Source of the DNA: JAEUSG01 sp964590225
GTDB taxonomy: Bacteria > Fibrobacterota > OXYB2-FULL-49-7 > JAEUSG01
Reading direction: 5' to 3'
DNA: 64,000 nt
NCBI GenBank assembly: GCA_964590225.1
Contig: CAZPWS010000011.1
Location: 6,824-70,823 of the forward strand
The notes beneath the pieces were generated by a model. That model saw only the letters and a program-made list of their open reading frames with translations, was not told where the DNA came from and ran no database searches. A program made the position numbers and the translations under genes. Positions within the stretch are counted from its first letter, which is position 1. Each line of letters opens with the position of its first letter. Below are positions 52,202 through 61,958 of the stretch, in pieces.

Positions 52202-52927
52202 TTATGGATAATCAACCCGTACCAGAGTTAAACCGTGAGCAGGAGCGCAAAATGTCTTTTTCCCCTCGTCTCCATTTAAAAGCCGCTCCAAAATCATGGG
52301 GTCTGCCCTCCCCTTGCCAATCGCAAGTAGTGTCCCTACAATAATTCTAACCATTTTATGGAGGAACCTGTTAGCGGTAATGTTAAAAAAAAGCCTATCC
52401 CCATCTGTAATGATGCTTAGTTCATAAACGGTACATAAGGTTGACTTTTTCCCCGGATCCACCGATAATTGTTTGAAGTCATGCGTTCCGAGAATAGATT
52501 GAGCGGCATTTCGCATTAGCTCAATATCTATGCCACACATTACCGTATAGCATTTTCGTCGATCGATTGCTACCTTTCGTCTTGAAACTGTATATGTATA
52601 GGAACGAGCGAGGGCAGAGTATCGTGCATGGAAGCTCTCATCGACTTCCGCCACACTCTTTATGGCTATTCCCTCCCTAAGTATCCCGTTCAGAGACTGC
52701 ATAAGCTGGTGCATAGTCATTAACAGCTTATTAACCTTAAAATTGGCAACTTGCCCAATCGCGTGAACACCGGTATCTGTTCTGCCGGCACCAATTATTG
52801 TAACACGCTCCCTTAAGATGATTTCAAGAGCTTTTTCAATTGATTCCTGCACGGTATCCGCATCTTTTTGAATTTGCCATCCGTGATACAAGGAACCGTC
52901 ATACTCAATATCGAGTCTTATATTCAT
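52202..52927 (-). CDS. truA: tRNA pseudouridine(38-40) synthase
   Basis: The 241-residue protein has RLDIEYDGSLYHGWQIQ, IIGAGRTDTGVHAIGQV with the catalytic Asp of R-T-D-x-G-V-H, and FLHKMVRIIVGTLLAIGKG. It modifies the anticodon stem-loop. It follows rlmN by nine bases and is followed by an intrinsic terminator. Confidence 0.96.
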   Translation of the reverse strand: MNIRLDIEYDGSLYHGWQIQKDADTVQESIEKALEIILRERVTIIGAGRTDTGVHAIGQVANFKVNKLLMTMHQLMQSLNGILREGIAIKSVAEVDESFHARYSALARSYTYTVSRRKVAIDRRKCYTVMCGIDIELMRNAAQSILGTHDFKQLSVDPGKKSTLCTVYELSIITDGDRLFFNITANRFLHKMVRIIVGTLLAIGKGRADPMILERLLNGDEGKKTFCAPAHGLTLVRVDYP

Positions 52928-52936
52928 TCAATAAGC

Positions 52937-53968
52937 TTACTTCGTTACTTTTACGCAGAGCTGACCACAAGCCGCGTCAATATCCCTGCCCCTGCTCTTT
53001 CTAACTGTAACTATTACAGGACTTCTTAACAATGGAGCCATAAACAAATCAACCTCTTTTTCTGTTGGTGGATGAAATTCACTTTTTCTATATGAATCGT
53101 TATAAGGAATCAGATTTATTTTTGATGGTAACCGGGAAAGCCTTTTAGCAAGAGTTGCCGCGTCACTTGGAGAGCAATTTACCCCCCCAATCATCACATA
53201 TTCAAAAGTAATCTTTTCTCCTGTTATTCTCGCATAATTTGCAGCATGTTTTAAAAGAGTATCCATATCAAGCTCATATGCGTGAGGTATCAGAGTCTTT
53301 CTAATTTCATCATTGGGGGCGTGCAATGAAACAGCAAGCCCAACGCCTCCCCCCTCTTTTGCGAGCCGTTCGAAACCCTCAATAATTCCCACCGTGGAGA
53401 CCGTTATTCGCTTTGGGCTTATGCAAAAGGCTTCTTCAGAAACAACAACTTTTATTGAAGCCAAAACCGCATCGAGATTGTCTAATGGTTCACCCATTCC
53501 CATATAGACTATATTTGATATTCTCTCTTTCGTCAATAATCTTTTTGCTGCAATTATCTGGTTAAGTATTTCCCCTGTTGATAGGTTTCTTTTAAAACCC
53601 ATCGATGCAGTTGCGCAAAGGCGACAACCCCGGGCACAGCCAACCTGAGTTGAAATACAAAGAGTAGTCCTCTTTTCGTCTGGAATAATTACACTCTCTA
53701 CCGCAAGCCCATCCCTAAGACGGAGAAGAAATTTTTTTGCACCATCGCTGGAAACCTGCAAATTCTCAATAACCGGTTCGTCGATATCAAATGAATCCGA
53801 CAATGTCAATTTGAGTGCTGAATTAAAATTTGTTATGGACTCAAAATCAGAAACACACTTATTATAAAGCCATGTAAAAAGCTGGCGCGAACGAAATGCT
53901 TTTTCTCCTTTGGTGACAAACCACTCCTCAAGTTCAGCAAGCGGCAAGTCCTTTACAGAAAGCCTCAT
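52937..53968 (-). CDS. rlmN: 23S rRNA/tRNA adenine-C2 methyltransferase (radical SAM)
   Basis: The 343-residue radical-SAM protein has C111-ARG-C115-RL-C118 as the [4Fe-4S] motif (C-x3-C-x2-C). TQVGCARGCRLCATASMGFK is characteristic of RlmN, and a C-terminal DAACGQL carries the methyl-accepting Cys. It methylates A2503 of 23S rRNA and A37 of some tRNAs. Its ATG overlaps the upstream beta-helix stop (ATGA). Confidence 0.96.
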   Translation of the reverse strand: MRLSVKDLPLAELEEWFVTKGEKAFRSRQLFTWLYNKCVSDFESITNFNSALKLTLSDSFDIDEPVIENLQVSSDGAKKFLLRLRDGLAVESVIIPDEKRTTLCISTQVGCARGCRLCATASMGFKRNLSTGEILNQIIAAKRLLTKERISNIVYMGMGEPLDNLDAVLASIKVVVSEEAFCISPKRITVSTVGIIEGFERLAKEGGGVGLAVSLHAPNDEIRKTLIPHAYELDMDTLLKHAANYARITGEKITFEYVMIGGVNCSPSDAATLAKRLSRLPSKINLIPYNDSYRKSEFHPPTEKEVDLFMAPLLRSPVIVTVRKSRGRDIDAACGQLCVKVTK

Positions 53969-55059
53969 TTTTTTTTCTGAAGCGGCACAATATCCGTTCC
54001 ACCATACATTCCAATGTCATTCACCGTGCCATCATTATCGTTGTACGCTCTTCCTTTTTCACCAGCATCAATAAGGCGTGAATAGCGGGAGAGCTGCCAC
54101 GGCTTGTGCGGTTTCTTCCATTCATTTTCCCTTTTTACCGAAGCGGGAATTGACTCAACAATTGTGCGAGAAAGCCGCTTATTTGCCACATCAGAATCAA
54201 TTGTATCGGTGGCGACAGTAACATCCCTTCTTATACTATCAAGATGGCTATTCGAACCCATAAAAACCGGATCAATAAAAATGTTTTCACCGTCGTCGCA
54301 CGCATCCTTTCTATGATTTATCTTCCGTATAAGTCCATACTCTGGCGGACAGTCGATAAGATGTCCGTCGAAATTGCCCCAGAATGCGTTATTTTTGACA
54401 ACAAAGCGGCTCAACTTGTCACCAATAATGGCCGCGAAATTATAAGCAATTATATTGCTTGACAATAACGGATTAGAATTTTTTATTGTTACCGCAGCAG
54501 CCCGATTGTATAGCACATTGTTATTTCTTATTTGCGCTATACTGCCATTTTCAACTACAATTCCCTGATGATTTGCCACTATAAGATTATTCCTAATAAT
54601 TGGAGAAGAATTCAGCAGTGTTACTGCTCTAAATGCACCTCTGATATCGGTATAGGCGACTGTTCCGGTACTCGCTCTATCATCTTCAAATATAATTCCA
54701 TACCAAACTGGTTCATTGGCGGCAGAGTCGGAAATATCAGGACCAATCGAAATCCTGTTATTACTTGCGCCTACGCAATCAAGCCTTCCCTTGACTATAA
54801 TTGCCGGCAATTCGCTTTCCTTTGCAATTGGATGGTCAACTGCTACCGTGCATAAAGTGGATTTTTGAATACGAATAACTGTTCCGGGCATAACAGTAAC
54901 TGTAGTTTTATAGGGTATCAATACTGTGCCCGTAATCGTATATGGCCCTTTTTGAGGCTGCAATAACAGATCGTTATCTATCACACCACATAATTTTACT
55001 TCTGCCCTCACAGTAGCGAAAATGAACAGCAAAAACGCAATAGCGGCAAAACGGTTCAT
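53965..55059 (-). CDS. Secreted right-handed beta-helix (NosD/PbH1) protein
   Basis: The 364-residue protein has a signal peptide (AAIAFLLFIFATVRA). Its N-terminal cap is VTVMPGTVIRI, followed by PbH1 rungs: SSPIIRNNLIVANHQGIVVE, SIAQIRNNNVLYNRAAAVTI and NPLLSSNIIAYNFAAI. The C-terminal tail contains SRLIDAGEKGR and DIGMYGGTD, typical of secreted parallel beta-helix proteins of the FCB group. The substrate is unknown. It is cotranslated with rlmN and follows the Crp-like gene after one base, with GGAGGAT before the ATG. Confidence 0.82.
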   Translation of the reverse strand: MNRFAAIAFLLFIFATVRAEVKLCGVIDNDLLLQPQKGPYTITGTVLIPYKTTVTVMPGTVIRIQKSTLCTVAVDHPIAKESELPAIIVKGRLDCVGASNNRISIGPDISDSAANEPVWYGIIFEDDRASTGTVAYTDIRGAFRAVTLLNSSPIIRNNLIVANHQGIVVENGSIAQIRNNNVLYNRAAAVTIKNSNPLLSSNIIAYNFAAIIGDKLSRFVVKNNAFWGNFDGHLIDCPPEYGLIRKINHRKDACDDGENIFIDPVFMGSNSHLDSIRRDVTVATDTIDSDVANKRLSRTIVESIPASVKRENEWKKPHKPWQLSRYSRLIDAGEKGRAYNDNDGTVNDIGMYGGTDIVPLQKKK

Positions 55060-56013
55060 CTAATCCTCCACAGATATATCATTGAGCCTAAACATTGAGG
55101 CAGCAAGAATGGCTGCCACTTTTTTTGCATTTACAGATATCTTTGCGGTCTCTTTAGTTTTGCCCTCAAGCAAAGTTTTTTCATCAAAATTCACCACTTC
55201 CATCTGAGCAAGTTCTGTCATGAAATCACCATTAGAAAACAGCTTATCAGCACCTTCACCAAGCTTTGTAAGCGATAATTCACACATGCCATCTTTCTCA
55301 CCCTTGGCGACCTTCACTGCATCGTAAAGAACCCGCAGTACGGTGATTGCCTCAACAGACAATGGCTGACTGGCTTCTATAGAAGAATCCGCAATTTCTC
55401 CCCGCTTATAACTGGCAAATAGCTCGATGGCCGATTTATCCGGAACCTGAATACGGTTATTACCGATAGCTATTAGTTTATGTCTTTCAATCTCCTTTAA
55501 AGCGGCAAGAACACGGTCGTGCGGTAGGCTCATTATTTCCATTATTTCGTTTTTTGCAAATTTTAGATCAAGTTCATCGTGGCCTGATAACGAATCTTCC
55601 TTTTTCCTGTTTATCATAAGAGTCAACATAGTGGCAATGTTTGCCACAGTGTCCGAATCGAGGGAGGCTCGCACCTTTCTATCGGTATCCCTAAGGCGAG
55701 TGCATAATATCCTAATGATTGCCAAAAACCACTCGGGCATCTGGTGTGATCGCTTCTCAAACTCCTCAACAGAGATAACCGAAGCCTCAACCTCATCAAT
55801 TGCTTCTACCGTTGCAGAACGGGAGCGGCCATCAAGCATGGACATTTCACCAACTATGCCACCCTTGCCAATTTCACACAAGTCAATTCGTTGTCCCTTT
55901 TCCGTCCTGTAAACTTTCACCTTACCGCGGTGTAATAAATACATCTCACGACTTCTATCATTTTCTCTGAAAAGAACTGAACCGCTTACAAAAATTTTAT
56001 TTACAGGTGCCAT
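55060..56013 (-). CDS. Crp/Fnr-like cyclic-nucleotide-responsive regulator with C-terminal extension
   Basis: The N-terminal cNMP domain has GSVLFRENDRSREMYLLHRG and GEMSMLDGRSRSATV (phosphate-binding cassette with Glu and Arg kept). Residues about 140-210 contain a winged-helix-like region (NEIMEIMSLPHDRVLAALKE) whose recognition helix fits Crp/Fnr proteins. A further 100 residues (SVEAITVLRVLYDAVKVAK) have no name I recognise. It could bind DNA or act as a cNMP-controlled adaptor. It is divergent from the PHP gene across 75 bases. Confidence 0.75.
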   Translation of the reverse strand: MAPVNKIFVSGSVLFRENDRSREMYLLHRGKVKVYRTEKGQRIDLCEIGKGGIVGEMSMLDGRSRSATVEAIDEVEASVISVEEFEKRSHQMPEWFLAIIRILCTRLRDTDRKVRASLDSDTVANIATMLTLMINRKKEDSLSGHDELDLKFAKNEIMEIMSLPHDRVLAALKEIERHKLIAIGNNRIQVPDKSAIELFASYKRGEIADSSIEASQPLSVEAITVLRVLYDAVKVAKGEKDGMCELSLTKLGEGADKLFSNGDFMTELAQMEVVNFDEKTLLEGKTKETAKISVNAKKVAAILAASMFRLNDISVED

Positions 56014-56088
56014 ACTATCTGTAAAATTAAGGCATTAGCGCATAAGTTTGCAAGTTTCACCTGAAATATCTGATTATATTTGTTAAAT

Positions 56089-57654
56089 ATGCTTCCATTT
56101 CCCCCAATATCCTTCGCATATGTAGAAACTCACTTTAGAAAACGCCCCCTCCCCTCTTTCCTGTACAGAAAAGAGCCAGAAATCCTCTTTGATACCCCTT
56201 CCCGACTTGAACCAGGCAAAAAACTTCCGGCCATGCTACTAATAAAAGACGCTAATCTCTTCCCTATTGAATTAATAAATATTACAGCAGCAATAGGACT
56301 AATAGAACAACACCGAATATTTTTTAAGGAGTTTGTGCCGGAGCAAAAAAAAATCAACTCCAAAATTTACTTCCAGACAATGGAAATTCCGCTGCCCGTT
56401 GATTACTCTGGCCAGCTACATATAAATTTCAAGCTCGATTACCGGATAGGAAATTCTTTGCGATTTGTTTTGAATGATAATATTCCCAGCTTACTCCATG
56501 CACCATGCTCGCTTTTTATTGCAAACACCCCCCTTCCCGTGCCTTATGGCTGGATTACCGGCGATATGCACACACATTCGATATTTACAAATGACGAAGT
56601 TGAATATGGTGCGCCAATTGAAGTGATGCCCATGATGGCAAAAGCGATGGGTTTTTCTTTTGCTGCTTTACTCGACCACAGTTACGATCTTGACAATAAA
56701 AACCCATTTTCTGAAAAAGATTCTTTTTATTTACAAAAGCAATTCGCAAATAAACTTTCGGACGACACTTTCGCTCTTTTTTCGGGCGAAGAGGTAAGTC
56801 TTATTAACTCAAAAGGCAAGACAGTTCACGCAGGTGTTATAGAACCGTACTCATTGATAAATGGTTATAGAGACTCAGGGCGTACTTTTTCTACAAAAAA
56901 TGATGCAAGAATAGATGATCTTTCGCAAAAGAGCCAAGGTAAAATCATTTTTGCCACCCATCCTTGCCATTCTCCAGGTCTTTTTGAACGGATTCTCTTG
57001 AACCGTGGTTCATGGAGCAGAAGTGATATCGATAATGTCAGTCACATTCAATTTATGAATGGAGCAATTGATACCTCCTTTTTTAAAGGTCGAGTGCTTT
57101 GGATAAAATCTCTTTTGAGAGGTAAAAAACTGTTTGCCGTCGCGGGAAGCGACGCGCATGGCGACTTTTCACAAACCCGAAGGATCGGCTTGCCGTTTAT
57201 AAACGCAAGGAAAGATAACTCTCATAACTTTGGAATAAGCAGAACTGTCATTCCTTCAAAGATCAATAAAAACGATATACTTGATGCAATTAAAGAAGGA
57301 AGAGCAGTAATATCAAATGGACCATTTCTATCTCTCCTTTTTAAACAGGAAAACCATCAGATTGAAACCGGACAAACATTTAGTGGAGAAGGTATTTTTA
57401 AAATAACTGCTATCTCGACCAGTGAATTTGGAGCCATCACCGCCATCAAGCTATACCACGGCATTATTGGCACAAAGCGCGAAGAATTAATTTCAGAATG
57501 GAAACCCGAACCAAATATATTTTCAATGGATTGCGAATTTGCATTTGTTTCAAAAGAACATGGATATACAAGAGCTGAGATATATACAGGAAAAGGGCTA
57601 AACAGCATTACTGCTGGATACGCTGCAACTAACCCAATATGGAATGTGGAATGA
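56089..57654 (+). CDS. PHP-domain metal-dependent phosphoesterase-like protein with N-terminal beta domain
   Basis: From ATG 56089 the protein has 521 residues (a TTG at 56080 would add three). Residues 1-150 form a beta-rich domain. The PHP domain follows: GDMHTHSIFTNDE with H161 and H163 as the first metal motif, AALLDHSYD, ATHPCHSPG and AGSDAHGDFS as the later motifs. A C-terminal beta-sandwich contains VISNGPFLSLLFK and AEIYTGKG. The reaction is unknown; PHP proteins cleave phosphoesters or act on DNA-polymerase-like substrates. There is no export signal. There is no Shine-Dalgarno, and a TATATT box is eight bases upstream. Confidence 0.8.
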   Translation: MLPFPPISFAYVETHFRKRPLPSFLYRKEPEILFDTPSRLEPGKKLPAMLLIKDANLFPIELINITAAIGLIEQHRIFFKEFVPEQKKINSKIYFQTMEIPLPVDYSGQLHINFKLDYRIGNSLRFVLNDNIPSLLHAPCSLFIANTPLPVPYGWITGDMHTHSIFTNDEVEYGAPIEVMPMMAKAMGFSFAALLDHSYDLDNKNPFSEKDSFYLQKQFANKLSDDTFALFSGEEVSLINSKGKTVHAGVIEPYSLINGYRDSGRTFSTKNDARIDDLSQKSQGKIIFATHPCHSPGLFERILLNRGSWSRSDIDNVSHIQFMNGAIDTSFFKGRVLWIKSLLRGKKLFAVAGSDAHGDFSQTRRIGLPFINARKDNSHNFGISRTVIPSKINKNDILDAIKEGRAVISNGPFLSLLFKQENHQIETGQTFSGEGIFKITAISTSEFGAITAIKLYHGIIGTKREELISEWKPEPNIFSMDCEFAFVSKEHGYTRAEIYTGKGLNSITAGYAATNPIWNVE

Positions 57655-58040
57655 TATACGGGATAGGCACAGACATAATAGAAGTTGATAGATTAAAGAA
57701 AAGTCTGCAAAGAACTACCGGCCTGATCCACCGTATTTTTTCAGCAATAGAAATTAGTCATTGTACCAGCAATAATCAGGAGAGAAACCTAAATTTCGAA
57801 AAACTCTCTGCCCGATTTGCGGCAAAAGAGGCTTTCCTTAAAGCTTGCGGAACGGGGCTTCGCGGCGAATACAAACTCACCGAAATCAGTATTACAAATG
57901 ATGAACTTGGTAAGCCGGCTATAACGCTTACAGGTAAATCCAAGAAAGAATTTGAAACAAACATCAACGGGAAAATATTTGTGAGCCTCTCCCACCTTCA
58001 GTCCATTGCACAAGCTGTTGTAATAATCGAAAAAAATTAA
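57651..58040 (+). CDS. acpS: Holo-[acyl-carrier-protein] synthase
   Basis: The 129-residue protein has MIYGIGTDIIEVDRL with the metal-binding Asp and ARFAAKEAFLKACGTG (F-A-A-K-E-A), the phosphopantetheinyl-transferase motifs. It activates acyl carrier protein with 4'-phosphopantetheine from CoA. The ATG at 57651 overlaps the PHP stop (ATGA); an upstream ATG at 57639 is inside that gene. The 3' end overlaps topA (convergent) by four bases. Confidence 0.94.
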   Translation: MIYGIGTDIIEVDRLKKSLQRTTGLIHRIFSAIEISHCTSNNQERNLNFEKLSARFAAKEAFLKACGTGLRGEYKLTEISITNDELGKPAITLTGKSKKEFETNINGKIFVSLSHLQSIAQAVVIIEKN

Positions 58041-60313
58041 CTCTCTGTCCCATCCTGTTCGCGGAGAACTTCTGCCTTACACTTAATACAGCGATAAAAA
58101 CTGCCTTTTGTCTTAGTTGACATTTCCATCATGATAGGATTTTCGCAAACTTCGCATTTTTTTTCTACCGGTTTGCTCCAGCTTGCAAATTTACATTTAG
58201 GATATTCGCTACAAGAATAAAAAACTTTACCTCTTTGAGAGTACCTTTCAGCTATATAACCCGTGCAGTTTTCCTCTGGACATTTGACACCTATGGGAAA
58301 AGGCATTACACCCTTACATTCCGGATATCTTGAACAGCCCATAAACCTGCTCTTGCGCCATCTTTTTACAACCATCGGTGCACTACAAACTTTACATTTA
58401 ATATCCGGCACGGCAGAATCGGAGGCGATATCCTCCTCAAGAGGTTTGGTAGTTTTACAGGCTGGATAGGCAGTACAGGCAAGGAAGCGGCCATTCCGTC
58501 CCCATTTTACAACCATAGGCTGGCCACACTTTTCACAAACCTCATCACTTTTTTCTTCGAGCGCTTTCTTAAGTTCCTTAGCCTTATTTTGTGCATGTTC
58601 AAGATCTTTACTCATTGGTTCATAGAACTGCCGCAAGAGCTGAACCCAGTCATTTTCTCCCGATTCGACTTTGTCAAGTTTTTCTTCCATATTAGCCGTA
58701 AAACTGACATCAAAAATATCGGGGAATTCTTTAACAAGAAGCGTATTAATTGTTTTTCCTAAAAGTGAGGGGGCGAAACGACGCTGATCCTGCTCTACAT
58801 ACTCTCGCTTTTTTAGGGTATCGATTATTTGTGCGTAGGTGCTTGGACGGCCAATGCCCTGTTTCTCAAGTTCTTTAACAAGTGTAGCTTCACTATAGCG
58901 AGGCGGCGGCTGGGTAAAATGCTGCTCTTTGTCAAACTTTTCCGGTTTAACAACCTCTCCTTCGGATAAATCAGGGAGAATTACTGTGCCATCATCTTCA
59001 ATGGCATCGGAATCCGATTCATTTTTGTTTTGCTGTTCAATTAAACCATAAACCCTAAGAAAACCATCAAATTTCATTACCGAACCAGCCGCTCTGAATA
59101 TTGTATTATCTATCACAATATCGGCAGTAGTTAGGTCAAATTCGGCTGGTACCATCTGTGAAGATAGAAAGCGACACCATATAAGCTCATATAATTTGTA
59201 CTGGTCCTTAGATAGGAAACCTTTGATTTTTTCGGGTGCATAATCGGCAGAGATATAGGTTGGCCTTATAGCTTCGTGTGCATCCTGCGCCATTTCATTC
59301 TTTTTGTATTCTCTGAATGATTCGGGGAGGTAATTCGCACCAAATTCAGACTCAATGTAAGCCGCCGCCGCTGTTTTTGCCTCGTTAGATATACGGGTAG
59401 AATCGGTTCGCATATATGTTATTAAGCCAACTGTGCTTTCGCCGAGATCGAGTCCCTCGTACAATTGCTGAGCAAGCGACATGGTTTTGGAAGCCGAAAA
59501 ATGGAGCCTACGAGCAGCTTCCTGCTGAACCGTACTTGTTATAAAGGGTGGTAATGGATTCCTCTTCTTTGATCGACGGGAAATATCGCCTATACGCCAT
59601 GAAGCGTTTTCGACCTTTTTTACAATATCATTAACAGCTGATTCATTGGGTAACGCAGGATCCTTTCCATCTACTTTGAAGAGATTAACAAAAAATTGTC
59701 TGCCAGCGCTATTTTTTACTGTTACCGCAAGAGTCCAGTATTCATCCTTTTTAAATGCCTCCCGCTCAGCTTCGCGCTCACAAATTAACCTCAGCGCCAC
59801 TGATTGTACTCGGCCTGCAGAGAGGCCTCTATACAATGCCCGCCATAGAAACGGACTAACCTTGTAACCCACAATTCTATCGAGGAGCCGACGCGCCTGC
59901 TGTGCATTAACCTTACTCATATTAAGCTCTCGCGGCTCTTTAATGGCAGCGATAACGGCATTCTTTGTAATCTCATTAAGAAGTATCCGCTGGATGCGTG
60001 CTTTCGGATTTGACTTACCGAGGATTTCCGCGATATGCCATGCAATAGCCTCACCTTCACGGTCAGGGTCGGGCGCAAGATAGATTGCGGATACCTTAGC
60101 TGCGGCTTTCTTTAGATCGGCAATTATTTTTGCCTTTCCCTTCATAGTTACATACTTGGGAGCAAAATCATTATCGATATCAATACCAAGTTCCTTAACG
60201 GGTAAGTCAATGATATGCCCCATCGATGCTTTAACTACATAATCCTCTCCCAAATATTTGCCGATTGTCCGTGATTTAGCTGGAGACTCTACAATTATTA
60301 AATTCTTTGACAT
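58037..60313 (-). CDS. topA: DNA topoisomerase I with four zinc-ribbon-like C-terminal units
   Basis: The 758-residue type IA enzyme has a TOPRIM domain (LIIVESPAKSRTI and DPDREGEAIAWH) and LITYMRTDSTRIS with the catalytic Tyr300. Four C-x2-C or C-x4-C type ribbons follow at the C-terminus (CEKCGQPM, CKVCSAPM, CPEENCTGY, CEVCENPI). It relaxes negative supercoils. The start has a GGGAG site. It lies 17 bases after purH. Confidence 0.96.
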   Translation of the reverse strand: MSKNLIIVESPAKSRTIGKYLGEDYVVKASMGHIIDLPVKELGIDIDNDFAPKYVTMKGKAKIIADLKKAAAKVSAIYLAPDPDREGEAIAWHIAEILGKSNPKARIQRILLNEITKNAVIAAIKEPRELNMSKVNAQQARRLLDRIVGYKVSPFLWRALYRGLSAGRVQSVALRLICEREAEREAFKKDEYWTLAVTVKNSAGRQFFVNLFKVDGKDPALPNESAVNDIVKKVENASWRIGDISRRSKKRNPLPPFITSTVQQEAARRLHFSASKTMSLAQQLYEGLDLGESTVGLITYMRTDSTRISNEAKTAAAAYIESEFGANYLPESFREYKKNEMAQDAHEAIRPTYISADYAPEKIKGFLSKDQYKLYELIWCRFLSSQMVPAEFDLTTADIVIDNTIFRAAGSVMKFDGFLRVYGLIEQQNKNESDSDAIEDDGTVILPDLSEGEVVKPEKFDKEQHFTQPPPRYSEATLVKELEKQGIGRPSTYAQIIDTLKKREYVEQDQRRFAPSLLGKTINTLLVKEFPDIFDVSFTANMEEKLDKVESGENDWVQLLRQFYEPMSKDLEHAQNKAKELKKALEEKSDEVCEKCGQPMVVKWGRNGRFLACTAYPACKTTKPLEEDIASDSAVPDIKCKVCSAPMVVKRWRKSRFMGCSRYPECKGVMPFPIGVKCPEENCTGYIAERYSQRGKVFYSCSEYPKCKFASWSKPVEKKCEVCENPIMMEMSTKTKGSFYRCIKCKAEVLREQDGTES

Positions 60314-60330
60314 TTTACTCCCTGCAAATA

Positions 60331-61947
60331 TCAGTGTCTGAAATGACGGGTTCCGGTAAAAATCATCGCAATACCTTTTTCGTTACAGGCCGCAATTACT
60401 TCATCATCCCGTTTTGACCCACTTGGCTGCACAATATACTTAATCCCAACTTCCGCAGCCTGCTCAATAGTATCAGCGAAAGGGAAAAAAGCATCCGATG
60501 CCATTACGCATTCGGCCATTCTCTCCCTTAGAAAAATATCAAATGGGGTTTCCGGTTTTGTTTCGTCGTACAACCTGCGAAAGTTTTCTTCTGCCTTAAC
60601 TGCGGATAGTTTCCGTAGAGAATCAATTCTGTTAGGCTGCCCCGCTCCCATTCCAACCACACGATACAAACCGGGAGAATATTCATGAGCCAATACAATC
60701 GCGTTACTTTTTGTATGTTTACAGGCTTTATAGGCAAACTCCGCAAGTCCTCTTTTACCATCATCAAAAACAGTTTTTGTAACCGTTTCGAATTTCTCAA
60801 AAAGTAATGTATCCCTATCCTGCTCAAGCATACCTCCTATGATATGCCTATAAACCTTACCCTGTAGCGGAGCGGCAACCTGACCATTCAACTTCAGGAG
60901 ACGAATATCCTTCGATTTTGTTTTTAAAAACTCAAGCGCATCCGAATCGAAATCGGGAGCGATGAGAATCTCAACAAATCTGCCAGAAAGACGGCGCGCT
61001 GCTTTAATATCAACAGTATCGGTTACAGCAATTACACTACCAAAGGCGGAAATTATATCACCACTCCATGCCATTTCAAGTGCCTGCTCAATTGAATTGC
61101 CAGTTGCATAGCCGCAGGGATTTGTGTGTTTAATAACGACAGCGCCCTTTTTACCTGCAAGTTCCTTAACGGCTTCAAGCGCCGCATCACCATCTACAAA
61201 ATTATTGAATGAGAGTTCCTTACCATGCAGTTTTTTTGCGCTGCCAAGAGTCGCTTCTTCACTCTTCTGCCTGTAAAAAACCGCTGTCTGATGTCCATTT
61301 TCTCCATAGCGCAGTTTTTCACCAGATTCAAAAGAGAGATGTAGTCTTGGCTCATTAAGATACCTACTGCTAAAAAAAGTGTCGATTGCTGAGTCGTATT
61401 TAGCCGTAGTCGCAAACGCCTTTACTGCAAGCGCCTGTCGTGTTTGAAGCGATGTTTCACCCTTGATATTGATTTCTTCAAGCACCTTCCGGTAATCGGA
61501 GGGATCGACCAAAACTGTTACGAAGCGGTGATTTTTTGCCGCGCTCCGTATCATGCTCGGTCCGCCAATATCAATATTCTCAATTGCTTCCTCGATAGTA
61601 ACAGAGGGGTTGGCAACCGTCTGTTCAAAAGGATAGAGATTAACAACAACAAGGTCGATCCACCTGATACCGTTATCTGTGGCAGCTTTGACATGCGACA
61701 CATTATCCCGAACCCCAAGCAAACCTCCATGAATGCGGGGATGCAGTGTTTTTACCCGGCCATCCATCATTTCCGGAAAACCGGTAATGTCCTGTATCGG
61801 AGTAACTGGAACGCCAGCTTCCTGCAAGGCTTTTGCTGTACCACCTGTCGAAATTATTTCGTAGTTAAGCTTTACAAGTAACTGAGCCAAATCGGACAAA
61901 TGTCTTTTATCCGAAACACTAATGAGAGCGGTTTTTTTAGCAGCCAT
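60331..61947 (-). CDS. purH: Bifunctional AICAR formyltransferase/IMP cyclohydrolase
   Basis: The 538-residue protein has the N-terminal MGS-like cyclohydrolase domain with STGGTAKALQEAGVPV and DGRVKTLHPRIHGGLL. The C-terminal AICAR transformylase has VVIKHTNPCGYATG (K-H-x-N-P-C-G), and the end carries VQPSGSKRDDEVI and GTRHFRH. It performs the last two steps of de novo IMP synthesis. It follows purC by eleven bases. Confidence 0.96.
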   Translation of the reverse strand: MAAKKTALISVSDKRHLSDLAQLLVKLNYEIISTGGTAKALQEAGVPVTPIQDITGFPEMMDGRVKTLHPRIHGGLLGVRDNVSHVKAATDNGIRWIDLVVVNLYPFEQTVANPSVTIEEAIENIDIGGPSMIRSAAKNHRFVTVLVDPSDYRKVLEEINIKGETSLQTRQALAVKAFATTAKYDSAIDTFFSSRYLNEPRLHLSFESGEKLRYGENGHQTAVFYRQKSEEATLGSAKKLHGKELSFNNFVDGDAALEAVKELAGKKGAVVIKHTNPCGYATGNSIEQALEMAWSGDIISAFGSVIAVTDTVDIKAARRLSGRFVEILIAPDFDSDALEFLKTKSKDIRLLKLNGQVAAPLQGKVYRHIIGGMLEQDRDTLLFEKFETVTKTVFDDGKRGLAEFAYKACKHTKSNAIVLAHEYSPGLYRVVGMGAGQPNRIDSLRKLSAVKAEENFRRLYDETKPETPFDIFLRERMAECVMASDAFFPFADTIEQAAEVGIKYIVQPSGSKRDDEVIAACNEKGIAMIFTGTRHFRH

Positions 61948-61958
61948 TTAACGCATCC

